Shown one piece after another: positions 1-13,497 of a stretch of DNA of 64,000 bases. The notes beneath the pieces are model-generated. The model worked only from the letters and a program-made list of their open reading frames with translations. It ran no database searches and was not told the DNA's origin. Made by a program: the position numbers and the translations under genes. Source of the DNA: Ulva prolifera (Eukaryota; Chlorophyta; Ulvophyceae; Ulvales; Ulvaceae); the NCBI GenBank assembly GCA_023078555.1, contig CM041197.1, forward strand, positions 6,345,810 through 6,409,809. Reading direction: 5' to 3'. The first letter of the stretch is position 1. The number at the start of each line of letters is the position of its first letter.

Positions 1-3000
1 GTTTTTGAAGATTGTGGTCTACACACCATTTATTATGCACGCGGGCATGGGCTCAATGTTAATCAGTATATCGGACACACATTAACAGGATTTTTATGTA
101 TACAACATGAAGAAATGAGCGCGCCAATGTAAACGTACTCCCATGCCTGCTAGCTTCGAAAGTACACATTTTTTGAAGATCGTGGTCTACACACTAGCAG
201 TAATGCACGCGGGCACGAGGTCAATGAAAATTATCCATCTGACACACATTGGCATGATATGTATGTATACAACATGAAGAAATGAGCGCGGTGTGTAAAG
301 GCCCTCCCATGCATGTCTTCTCCGAAAGTACACAGTTTTTCAAGAACGTGGACTACACAACAGCTAGAATGCAAGCAGGCATGGGCTCAATGTAAATCAG
401 TATATCTGACACACATTAACATTATATGTATGTATACAACATGTAGAAATGAGTGCGGTGTGTAAAGGCCCTCCCATGCATGTCTTCTCCGAAAGTACAC
501 AGTTTTTGAAGAACGTGGACTACACAACAGCTAGAATGCAAGCAGGCATGGGCTCAATGTAAATCAGTATATCTGACACACATTAACAGGATATTTATGT
601 ATACAACATGAAGAAATGAGTGCGCCAATGTAAACGTACTCCCATGCCTGCCAGCTTCGAAAGTACACAGGTTTTGAAGATCGTGGTCTACACACTAGTA
701 GGAATGCACGCGGGCACGAGGTCAATGAAAATTATCCATCTGACACACATTGGCATGATATGTATGTATACAACATGAAGAAATGAGCGCGGTGTGTAAA
801 GGCCCTCCCATGCATGTCTTGTCCGAAAGTACACAGTTTTTGAAGATTGTGGTCTACACACCATTTATTATGCACGCGGGCATAGGCTCAATGTTAATCA
901 GTATATCGGACACACATTAACAGGATATTTATGTATACAACATGAAGAAATGAGCGCGCCAATGTAAACGTACTCCCATGCCTGCTAGCTTCGAAAGTAC
1001 ACATTTTTTGAAGATCGTGGTCTACACACTAGCAGAATTGCACGCGGGCACGAGGTCAATGAACATTATCCATCTGACACACATTGGCGTGATATGGTTG
1101 TATACAACATGAAGAAATGATCGCGGTGTGTAAAGGCCCTCCCATGCATGTCTTCTCCGAAAGTACACAGTTTTTGAAGAACGTGGACTAGCCGACAGCT
1201 AGAATGCAAGCAGGCATGGGCTCAATGTAAATCAGTATATCTGACACACAATAACAGGATATTTATGTATACAACATGAAGAAATGAGCGCGCCAGTGTA
1301 AACGTACTCCCATGCCTGCCAGCTTCGAAAGTACACAGTTTTTGAAGATTGTGGTCTACACACCATTTATTATGCACGCGGGCATGGGCTCAATGTTAAT
1401 CAGTATATCGGACACACATTAACAGGATTTTTATGTATACAACATGGAGAAATGAGCGCGCCAATGTAAACGTACTCCCATGCCTGCTAGCTTCGAAAGT
1501 ACACATTTTTTGAAGATCGTGGTCTACACACTAGCAGGAATGCACGCGGGCACGAGGTCAATGAAAATTATCCATCTGACACACATTGGCATGATATGTA
1601 TGTATACAACATGAAGAAATGAGCGCGGTGTGTAAAGGCCCTCCCATGCATGTCTTCTCCGAAAGTACACAGTTTTTCAAGAACGTGGACTACACAACAG
1701 CTAGAATGCAAGCAGGCATGGGCTCAATGTAAATCAGTATATCTGACACACATTAACATTATATGTATGTATACAACATGTAGAAATGAGTGCGGTGTGT
1801 AAAGGCCCTCCCATGCATGTCTTCTCCGAAAGTACACAGTTTTTGAAGAACGTGGACTACACAACAGCTAGAATGCAAGCAGGCATGGGCTCAATGTAAA
1901 TCAGTATATCTGACACACAATAACAGGATATTTATGTATACAACATGAAGAAATGAGTGCGCCAATGTAAACGTACTCCCATGCCTGCCAGCTTCGAAAG
2001 TACACAGGTTTTGAAGATCGTGGTCTACACACTAGTAGGAATGCACGCGGGCACGAGGTCAATGAAAATTATCCATCTGACACACATTGGCATGATATGT
2101 ATGTATACAACATGAAGAAATGAGCGCGGTGTGTAAAGGCCCTCCCATGCATGTCTTCTCCGAAAGTACACAGTTTTTTGAAGAACGTGGACTACACAAC
2201 ATCTAGAATGCAAGCAGGCATGGGCTCAATGTAAATCAGTATATCTGACACACATTAACAGGATATTTATGTATACAACATGAAGAAATGAGTGCGCCAA
2301 TGTAAACGTACTCCCATGCCTGCCAGCTTCGAAAGTACACAGTTTTTGAAGATTGTGGTCTACACACCATTTATTATGCACGCGGGCATGGGCTCAATGT
2401 TAATCAGTATATCGGACACACATTAACAGGATTTTTATGTATACAACATGGAGAAATGAGCGCGCCAATGTAAACGTACTCCCATGCCTGCTAGCTTCGA
2501 AAGTACACATTTTTTGAAGATCGTGGTCTACACACTAGCAGGAATGCACGCGGGCACGAGGTCAATGAAAATTATCCATCTGACACACATTGGCATGATA
2601 TGTATGTATACAACATGAAGAAATGAGCGCGGTGTGTAAAGGCCCTCCCATGCATGTCTTCTCCGAAAGTACACAGTTTTTCAAGAACGTGGACTACACA
2701 ACAGCTAGAATGCAAGCAGGCATGGGCTCAATGTAAATCAGTATATCTGACACACATTAACATTATATGTATGTATACAACATGTAGAAATGAGTGCGGT
2801 GTGTAAAGGCCCTCCCATGCATGTCTTCTCCGAAAGTACACAGTTTTTGAAGAACGTGGACTACACAACAGCTAGAATGCAAGCAGGCATGGGCTCAATG
2901 TAAATCAGTATATCTGACACACAATCACAGGATATTTATGTATACAACATGAAGAAATGAGTGCGCCAATGTAAACGTACTCCCATGCCTGCCAGCTTCG

Positions 3001-6000
3001 AAAGTACACAGGTTTTGAAGATCGTGGTCTACACACTAGTAGGAATGCACGCGGGCACGAGGTCAATGAAAATTATCCATCTGACACACATTGGCATGAT
3101 ATGTATGTATACAACATGAAGAAATGAGCGCGGTGTGTAAAGGCCCTCCCATGCATGTCTTCTCCGAAAGTACACAGTTTTTGAAGAACGTGGACTACAC
3201 AACAGCTAGAATGCAAGCAGGCATGGGCTCAATGTAAATCAGTATATCTGACACACATTAACAGGATATTTATGTATACAACATGAAGAAATGAGTGCGC
3301 CAATGTAAACGTACTCCCATGCCTGCCAGCTTCGAAAGTACACGGTTTTTGAAGATCGTGGTCTACACACTAGTAGGAATGCACGCGGGCACGAGGTCAT
3401 TGAAAATCATCCATCTGACACACATTGGCATGATATGTATGTATACAACATGAAGAAATGAGCGCGGTGTGTAAAGGCCCTCCCATGCATGTCTTTTCCG
3501 AAAGTACACAGTTTTTGAAGAACGTGGACTACACAACAGCTAGAATGCAAGCATGCATGGGCTCAATGTAAATCAGTATATCTGACACACAATAACAGGA
3601 TATTTATGTATACAACATGAAGAAATGAGCGCGCCAGTGTAAACGTACTCCCATGCCTGCCAGCTTCGAAAGTACACAGTTTTTGAAGATTGTGGTCTAC
3701 ACACCATTTATTATGCACGCGGGCATGGGCTCAATGTTAATCAGTATATCGGACACACATTAACAGGATTTTTATGTATACAACATGAAGAAATGAGCGC
3801 GCCAATGTAAACGTACTCCCATGCCTGCTAGCTTCGAAAGTACATATTTTTTGAAGATCGTGGTCTACACACTAGCAGTAATGCACGCGGGCACGAGGTC
3901 AATGAAAATTATCCATCTGACACACATTGGCATTATATGTATGTATACAACATGTAGAAATGAGTGCGGTGTGTAAAGGCCCTCCCATGCATGTCTTCTC
4001 CGAAAGTACACAGTTTTTCAAGAACGTGGACTACACAACAGCTAGAATGCAAGCAGGCATGGGCTCAATGTAAATCAGTATATCTGACACACATTAACAT
4101 TATATGTATGTATACAACATGTAGAAATGAGTGCGGTGTGTAAAGGCCCTCCCATGCATGTCTTCTCCGAAAGTACACAGTTTTTGAAGAACGTGGACTA
4201 CACAACAGCTAGAATGCAAGCAGGCATGGGCTCAATGTAAATCAGTATATCTGACACACATTAACAGGATATTTATGTATACAACATGAAGAAATGAGTG
4301 CGCCAATGTAAACGTACTCCCATGCCTGCTAGCTTCGAAAGTACACATTTTTTGAAGATCGTGGTCTACACACTAGCAGAATTGCACGCGGGCACGAGGT
4401 CAATGAACATTATCCATCTGACACACATTGGCGTGATATGGTTGTATACAACATGAAGAAATGATCGCGGTGTGTAAAGGCCCTCCCATGCATGTCTTCT
4501 CCGAAAGTACACAGTTTTTGAAGAACGTGGACTAGCCGACAGCTAGAATGCAAGCAGGCATGGGCTCAATGTAAATCAGTATATCTGACACACAATAACA
4601 GGATATTTATGTATACAACATGAAGAAATGAGCGCGGTGTGTAAAGGCCCTCCCATGCATGTCTTCTCCGAAAGTACACAGTTTTTCAAGAACGTGGACT
4701 ACACAACAGCTAGAATGCAAGCAGGCATGGGCTCAATGTAAATCAGTATATCTGACACACATTAACATTATATGTATGTATACATCATGTAGAAATGAGT
4801 GCGGTGTGTAAAGGCCCTCCCATGCATGTCTTCTCCGAAAGTACACAGTTTTTGAAGAACGTGGACTACACAACAGCTAGAATGCAAGCAGGCATGGGCT
4901 CAATGTAAATCAGTATATCTGACACACATTAACAGGATATTTATGTATACAACATGAAGAAATGAGTGCGCCAATGTAAACGTACTCCCATGCCTGCCAG
5001 CTTCGAAAGTACACAGGTTTTGAAGATCGTGGTCTACACACTAGTAGGAATGCACGCGGGCACGAGGTCAATGAAAATAATCCATCTGACACACATTGGC
5101 ATGATATGTATGTATACAACATGAAGAAATGAGCGCGGTGTGTAAAGGCCCTCCCATGCATGTCTTCTCCGAAAGTACACAGTTTTTGAAGAACGTGGAC
5201 TACACAACAGCTAGAATGCAAGCAGGCATGGGCTCAATGTAAATCAGTATATCTGACACACATTAACAGGATATTTATGTATACAACATGAAGAAATGAG
5301 TGCGCCAATGTAAACGTACTCCCATGCCTGCCAGCTTCGAAAGTACACGGTTTTTGAAGATCGTGGTCTACACACTAGTAGGAATGCACGCGGGCACGAG
5401 GTCAATGAAAATCATCCATCTGACACACATTGGCATGATATGTATGTATACAACATGAAGAAATGAGCGCGGTGTGTAAAGGCCCTCCCATGCATGTCTT
5501 TTCCGAAAGTACACAGTTTTTGAAGAACGTGGACTACACAACAGCTAGAATGCAAGCATGCATGGGCTCAATGTAAATCAGTATATCTGACACACAATAA
5601 CAGGATATTTATGTATACAACATGAAGAAATGAGCGCGCCAGTGTAAACGTACTCCCATGCCTGCCAGCTTCGAAAGTACACAGTTTTTGAAGATTGTGG
5701 TCTACACACCATTTATTATGCACGCGGGCATGAGCTCAATGTTAATCAGTATATCGGACACACATTAACAGGATATTTATGTATACAACATGAAGAAATG
5801 AGCGCGCCAATGTAAACGTACTCCCATGCCTGCTAGCTTCTAAAGTACACATTTTTTGAAGATCGTGGTCTACACACTAGCAGGAATGCACGCGGGCACG
5901 AGGTCAATGAAAATTATCCATCTGACACACATTGGCATGATATGTATGTATACAACATGAAGAAATGAGCCCGGTGTGTAAAGGCCCTCCCATGCATGTC

Positions 6001-9000
6001 TTGTCCGAAAGTACACCGTTTTTGAAGAACGTGGACTACACAACAGCTAGAATGCAAGCAGGCATGGGCTCAATGTAAATCAGTATATCTGACACACATT
6101 AACAGGATATTTATGTTTACAACATGAAGAAATGAGTGCGCCAATGTAAACGTACTCCCATGCCTGCCAGCTTCGAAAGTACACAGTTTTTGAAGATCGT
6201 GGTCTACACACTAGTAGGAATGCACGCGGGCACGAGGTCAATGAAAATTATCCATCTGACACACATTGGCATGATATGTATGTATACAACATGAAGAAAT
6301 GAGTGCGGTGTGTAAAGGCCCTCCCATGCATGTCTTCTCCGAAAGTACACAGTTTTTGAAGATTGTGGTCTACACACCATTTATTATGCACGCGGGCATA
6401 GGCTCAATGTTAATCAGTATATCGGACACACATTAACAGGATATTTATGTATACAACATGAAGAAATGAGCGCGCCAATGTAAACGTACTCCCATGCCTG
6501 CTAGCTTCGAAAGTACACATTTTTTGAAGATCGTGGTCTACACACTAGCAGAATTGCACGCGGGCACGAGGTCAATGAACATTATCCATCTGACACACAT
6601 TGGCATGATATGGTTGTATACAACATGAAGAAATGATCGCAGTGTGTAAAGGCCCTCCCATGCATGTCTTCTCCGAAAGTACACAGTTTTTGAAGAACGT
6701 GGACTACACAACAGCTAGAATGCAAGCATGCATGGGCTCAATGTAAATCAGTATATCTGACACACAATAACAGGATATTTATGTATACAACATGAAGAAA
6801 TGAGCGCGCCAGTGTAAACGTACTCCCATGCCTGCCAGCTTCGAAAGTACACAGTTTTTGAAGATTGTGGTCTACACACCATTTATTATGCACGCGGGCA
6901 TGGGCTCAATGTTAATCGGTATATCGGACACACATTAACAGGATATTTATGTATACAACATGAAGAAATGAGCGCGCCAATGTAAACGTACTCCCATGCC
7001 TGCTAGCTTCGAAAGTACACAGTTTTTGAAGATTGTGGTCTACACACCATTTATTATGCACGCGGGCATGGGCTCAATGTTAATCAGTATATCGGACACA
7101 CATTAACAGGATATTTATGTATACAACATGAAGAAATGAGCGCGCCAATGTAAACGTACTCCCATGCCTGCTAGCTTCTAAAGTACACATTTTTTGAAGA
7201 TCGTGGTCTACACACTAGCAGGAATGCACGCGGGCACGAGGTCAATGAAAATTATCCATCTGACACACATTGGCATGATATGTATGTATACAACATGAAG
7301 AAATGAGCGCGGTGTGTAAAGGCCCTCCCATGCATGTCTTCTCCGAAAGTACACAGTTTTTCAAGAACGTGGACTACACAACAGCTAGAATGCAAGCAGG
7401 CATGGGCTCAATGTAAATCAGTATATCTGACACACATTAACATTATATGTATGTATACAACATGTAGAAATGAGTGCGGTGTGTAAAGGCCCTCCCATGC
7501 ATGTCTTCTCCGAAAGTACACAGTTTTTGAAGAACGTGGACTACACAACAGCTAGAATGCAAGCAGGCATGGGCTCAATGTAAATCAGTATATCTGACAC
7601 ACATTGACAGGATATTTATGTATACAACATGAAGAAATGAGTGCGCCAATGTAAACGTACTCCCATGCCTGCCAGCTTCGAAAGTACACAGTTTTTGAAG
7701 ATCGTGGTCTACACACTAGTAGGAATTGCACGCGGGCACGAGGTCAATGAAAATTATCCATCTGACACACATTGGCATGAAATGTATGTATACAACATGA
7801 AGAAATGAGTGCGGTGTGTAAAGGCCCTCCCATGCATGTCTTCTCCGAAAGTACAAAGTTTTTGAAGATTGTGGTCTACACACCATTTATTATGCACGCG
7901 GGCATAGGCTCAATGTTAATCAGTATATCGGACACACATTAACAGGATATTTATGTATACAACATGAAGAAATGAGCGCGCCAATGTAAACGTACTCCCA
8001 TGCCTGCTAGCTTCGAAAGTACACATTTTTTGAAGATCGTGGTCTACACACTAGCAGAATTGCACGCGGGCACGAGGTCAATGAACATTATCCATCTGAC
8101 ACACATTGGCATGATATGGTTGTATACAACATGAAGAAATGATCGCGGTGTGTAAAGGCCCTCCCATGCATGTCTTCTCCGAAAGTACACAGTTTTTGAA
8201 GAACGTGGACTACACGACAGCTAGAATGCAAGCAGGCATGGGCTCAATGTAAATCAGTATATCTGACACACAATAACAGGATATTTATGTATACAACATG
8301 AAGAAATGAGCGCGCCAGTGTAAACGTACTCCCATGCCTGCCAGCTTCGAAAGTACACAGTTTTTGAAGATTGTGGTCTACACACCATTTATTATGCACG
8401 CGGGCATGGGCTCAATGTTAATCAGTATATCGGACACACATTAACAGGATTTTTATGTATACAACATGAAGAAATGAGCGCGCCAATGTAAACGTACTCC
8501 CATGCCTGCTAGCTTCGAAAGTACACATTTTTTGAAGATTGTGGTCTACACACCATTTATTATGCACGCGGGCATGGGCTCAATGTTAATCAGTATATCG
8601 GACACACATTAACAGGATTTTTATGTATACAACATGAAGAAATGAGCGCGCCAATGTAAACGTTCTCCCATGCCTGCCAGCTTCGAAAGTACACATTTTT
8701 TGAAGATCGTGGTCTACACACTAGTAGGAATGCACGCGGGCACGAGGTCAATGAAAATTATCCATCTGACACACATTGGCATGATATGTATGTATACAAC
8801 ATGAAGAAATGAGCGCGGTGTGTAAAGGCCCTCCCATGCATGTCTTCTCCGAAAGTACACAGTTTTTCAAGAACGTGGACTACACAACAGCTAGAATGCA
8901 AGCAGGCATGGGCTCAATGTAAATCAGTATATCTGACACACATTAACATTATATGTATGTATACAACATGTAGAAATGAGTGCGGTGTGTAAAGGCCCTC

Positions 9001-10370
9001 CCATGCATGTCTTCTCCGAAAGTACACAGTTTTTGAAGAACGTGGACTACACAACAGCTAGAATGCAAGCAGGCATGGGCTCAATGTAAATCAGTATATC
9101 TGACACACAATAACAGAATATTTATGTATACAACATGAAGAAATGAGCGCGCCAGTGTAAACGTACTCCCATGCCTGCCAGCTTCGAAAGTACACAGTTT
9201 TTGAAGATTGTGGTCTACACACCATTTATTATGCACGCGGGCATGGGCTCAATGTTAATCAGTATATCGGACACACATTAACAGGATATTTATGTATACA
9301 ACATGAAGAAATGAGCGCGCCAATGTAAACGTACTCCCATGCCTGCTAGCTTCGAAAGTACACATTTTTTGAAGATCGTGGTCTACACACTAGCAGGAAT
9401 GCACGCGGGCACGAGGTCAATGAAAATTATCCATCTGACACACATTGGCATGATATGTATGTATACAACATGAAGAAATGAGCGCGGTGTGTAAAGGCCC
9501 TCCCATGCATGTCTTCTCCGAAAGTACACAGTTTTTCAAGAACGTGGACTACACAACAGCTAGAATGCAAGCAGGCATGGGCTCAATGTAAATCAGTATA
9601 TCTGACACACATTAACATTATATGTATGTATACAACATGTAGAAATGAGTGCGGTGTGTAAAGGCCCTCCCATGCATGTCTTCTCCGAAAGTACACAGTT
9701 TCTGAAGAACGTGGACTACACAACAGCTAGAATGCAAGCAGGCATGGGCTCAATGTAAATCAGTATATCTGACACACATTAACAGGATATTTATGTATAC
9801 AACATGAAGAAATGAGTGCGCCAATGTAAACGTACTCCCATGCCTGCCAGCTTCGAAAGTACACAGTTTTTGAAGATCGTGGTCTACACACTAGTAGGAA
9901 TTGCACGCGGGCACGAGGTCAATGAAAATTATCCATCTGACACACATTGGCATGATATGTATGTATACAACATGAAGAAATGAGTGCGGTGTGTAAAGGC
10001 CCTCCCATGCATGTCTTCTCCGAAAGTACAAAGTTTTTGAAGATTGTGGTCTACACACCATTTATTATGCACGCGGGCATAGGCTCAATGTTAATCAGTA
10101 TATCGGACACACATTAACAGGATATTTATGTATACAACATGAAGAAATGAGCGCGCCAATGTAAACGTACTCCCATGCCTGCTAGCTTCGAAAGTACACA
10201 TTTTTTGAAGATCGTGGTCTACACACTAGCAGAATTGCACGCGGGCACGAGGTCAATGAACATTATCCATCTGACACACATTGGCATGATATGGTTGTAT
10301 ACAACATGAAGAAATGATCGCGGTGTGTAAAGGCCCTCCCATGCATGTCTTCTCCGAAAGTACACAGTTT
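1..10370. repeat. Satellite subfamily I (distal left part)
   Basis: This part of the array is dominated by the monomer types with CCATTTATTATGCACGC, CAGCTAGAATGCAAGCAGG and ACTAG(C/T)AGGAATGCACGC. It uses GCGCCAATGTAAACGTACTCCCATG and GCGGTGTGTAAAGGCCCTCC as inter-block segments and often has AACAGGATATTTATG. The later variant GTCGATGTAAAGGTACTCCC is absent here. Rare variants recur, for example AGCAGAATTGCACG near 1031, 4375, 6547, 8053 and 10228, showing block duplication. One clear case is about 7500-8200 against 9700-10370, offset about 2175 bp or 13 monomers. Confidence 0.75.
1345..3350. repeat. Tandem duplication of a six-monomer block, offset about 1004 bp
   Basis: The combination of the CCATTTATTATG monomer, the rare AACAGGATTTTTATG and the variant ACATGGAGAAATG occurs near 1345-1450 and again near 2349-2455, about 1004 bp later. 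The following monomers keep the same order. This equals six monomers. Limits are approximate because adjacent monomers are also very similar. Confidence 0.6.
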
Positions 10371-13300
10371 TTGAAGAACGTGGTCTACACACTAGTAGGA
10401 ATGCACGCGGGCACGAGGTCAATTGAAATTTTCCATCTGACACACATTGGCATGATATGTATGTATACAACATGAAGAAATGAGCGCGGTGTGTAAAGGC
10501 CCTCCCATGCATGTCTTCTCCGAAAGTACACAGTTTTTGAAAAACGTGGACTACACACAGCTAGAATGGAAGCAGGCATGGGCTCAATGTAAATCAGTAT
10601 ATCTGACACACATTAACATTATATGTATGTATACAACATTTAGAAATGAGCGCGTCGATGTAAAGGTACTCCCAGGCCTGCCTGCTTCGAAAGTACACAG
10701 TTTTCGCAGAACGTGGTCTACACACTAGTAGGAATGCACGCGGGCACAAGGTCAATGAAAATTATCCATCTGACACACATTGGCATGATATGTATGTATA
10801 CAACATGAAGAAATGAGCGCGGTGTGTAAAGGCCCTCCCATGCATGTCTTCTCCGAAAGTACACAGTTTTTGAAGAACGTGGACTACACACAGCTAGAAT
10901 GGAAGCAGGCATGGGCTCAATGTAAATCAGTATATCTGACACACATTAACATTATATGTATGTATACAACATGTAGAAATGAGCGCGTCGATGTAAAGGT
11001 ACTCCCAGGCCTGCCTGCTTCGAAAGTACACAGTTTTCGCAGAACGTGGTCTACACACTAGTAGGAATGCACGCGGGCACGAGGTCAATGAAAATTTTCC
11101 ATCTGACACACATTGGCATGATATGTATGTATACAACATGAAGAAATGAGCGCGGTGTGTAAAGGCCCTCCCATGCACGTCTTCTTCGAAAGTACACAGT
11201 TTTCGCAGAACGTGGTCTACACACTAGTAGGAATGCACGCGGGCACGAGGTCAATGAAAATTTTCCATCTGACACACATTGGCATGATATGTATGTATAC
11301 AACATGAAGAAATGAGCGCGGTGTGTAAAGGCCCTCCCATGCATGTCTTCTTCGAAAGTACACAGTTTTTGAAGATCGTGGTCTACACACTAGTAGGAAT
11401 GCACGCGGGCACGAGGTCAATGAAAATTTTCCATCTGACACACATTGGCATGATATGTATGTATACAACATGTAGAAATGAGCGCGTCGATGTAAAGGTA
11501 CTCCCAGGCCTGCCTGCTTCGAAAGTACACAGTTTTCGAAGAACGTGGTCTACACACTAGTAGGAATGCACGCGGGCACGAGGTCAATGAAAATTTTCCA
11601 TCTGACACACATTGGCATGATATGTATGTATACAACATGAAGAAATGAGCGCGGCGTGTAAAGGCCCTCCCATGCATGTCTTCTCCGAAAGTACACAGTT
11701 TTTGAAGAACGTGGACTACACAACAGCTAGAATGCAAGCGGGCATGGGCTCAATGTAAATCAGTATATCCGACACACATTAACATTATATGTATGTATAC
11801 AACATTTAGAAATGAGCGCGTCGATGTAAAGGTACTCCCAGGCCTGCCTGCTTCGAAAGTACACAGTTTTCGCAGAACGTGGTCTACACACTAGTAGGAA
11901 TGCACGCGGGCACAAGGTCAATGAAAATTTTCCATCTGACACACATTGGCATGATATGTATGTATACAACATGAAGAAATGAGCGCGGTGTGTAAAGGCC
12001 CTCCCATGCATGTCTTCTCCGAAAGTACACAGTTTTTGAAGAACGTGGACTACACACAGCTAGAATGGAAGCAGGCATGGGCTCAATGTAAATCAGTATA
12101 TCTGACACACATTAACATTATATGTATGTATACAACATGTAGAAATGAGCGCGTCGATGTAAAGGTACTCCCAGGCCTGCCTGCTTCGAAAGTACACAGT
12201 TTTCGCAGAACGTGGTCTACACACTTGTAGGAATGCACGCGGGCACGAGGTCAATGAAAATTATCCATCTGACACCCATTGGCATGATATGTATGTATAC
12301 AACATGAAGAAGTGAGCGCGCCAATGTAAACGTACTCCCATGCATGCCTGCTTCGAAAGTACACAGTTTTTGAAGATCGTGATCTACACACCAGTTGTTA
12401 TGCACGCGGGCTTGGGCTCAATGTAAATCAGTATATCCGACACATATTAACATTATATGTATGTATACAACATGTAGAAATGAGTGCGTCGATGTAAAGG
12501 TACTCCCAGGCTTGCCTGCTTCGAAAGTACACAGTTTTCGCAGAACGTGGTCTACACACTAGTAGGAATGCACGCGGGCACGAGGTCAATGAAAAATTTC
12601 CATCTGACACCCATTGGCGTGATATGTATGTATACAACATGAAGAAATGAGCGCGGTGTGTAAAGGCCCTCCCATGCATGTCTTCTCCGAAAGTACACAG
12701 TTTTTGAAGAACGTGGACTACACACAGCTAGAATGGAAGCAGGCATGGGCTCAATGTAAATCAGTATATCTGACACACATTAACATTATATGTATGTATA
12801 CAACATGTAGAAATGAGCGCGTCGATGTAAAGGTACTCCCAGGCCTGCCTGCTTCGAAAGTACATAGTTTTCGCAGAACGTGGTCTACACACTAGTAGGA
12901 ATGCACGCGGGCACGAGGTCAATGAAAATTTTCCATCTGACACACATTGGCATGATATGTATGTATACAACATGAAGAAATGAGCGCGGTGTGTAAAGGC
13001 CCTCCCATGCATGTCTTCTTCGAAAGTACACAGTTTTCGCAGAACGTGGTCTACACACTAGTAGGAATGCACGCGGGCACGAGGTCAATGAAAATTTTCC
13101 ATCTGACACACATTGGCATGATATGTATGTATACAACATGAAGAAATGAGCGCGGTGTGTAAAGGCCCTCCCATGCATGTCTTCTTCGAAAGTACACAGT
13201 TTTTGAAGATCGTGGTCTACACACTAGTAGGAATGCACGCGGGCACGAGGTCAATGAAAATTATCCATCTGACACACATTGGCATGATATGTATGTATAC

Positions 13301-13497
13301 AACATGAAGAAATGAGCGCGGTGTGTAAAGGCCCTCCCATGCATGTCTTCTCCGAAAGTACACAGTTTTTGAAGAACGTGGACTACACAACAGCTAGAAT
13401 GCAAGCGGGCATGGGCTCAATGTAAATCAGTATATCCGACACATATTAACATTATATGTATGTATACAACATGTAGAAATGTGCGCGTCGATGTAAA

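Noticed and set aside
11300..11560. CENP-B-box-like sequence around TTCGAAAGTACACAG
   Set aside because: The required A and CGGG positions after TTCG are not met in any monomer class I read.
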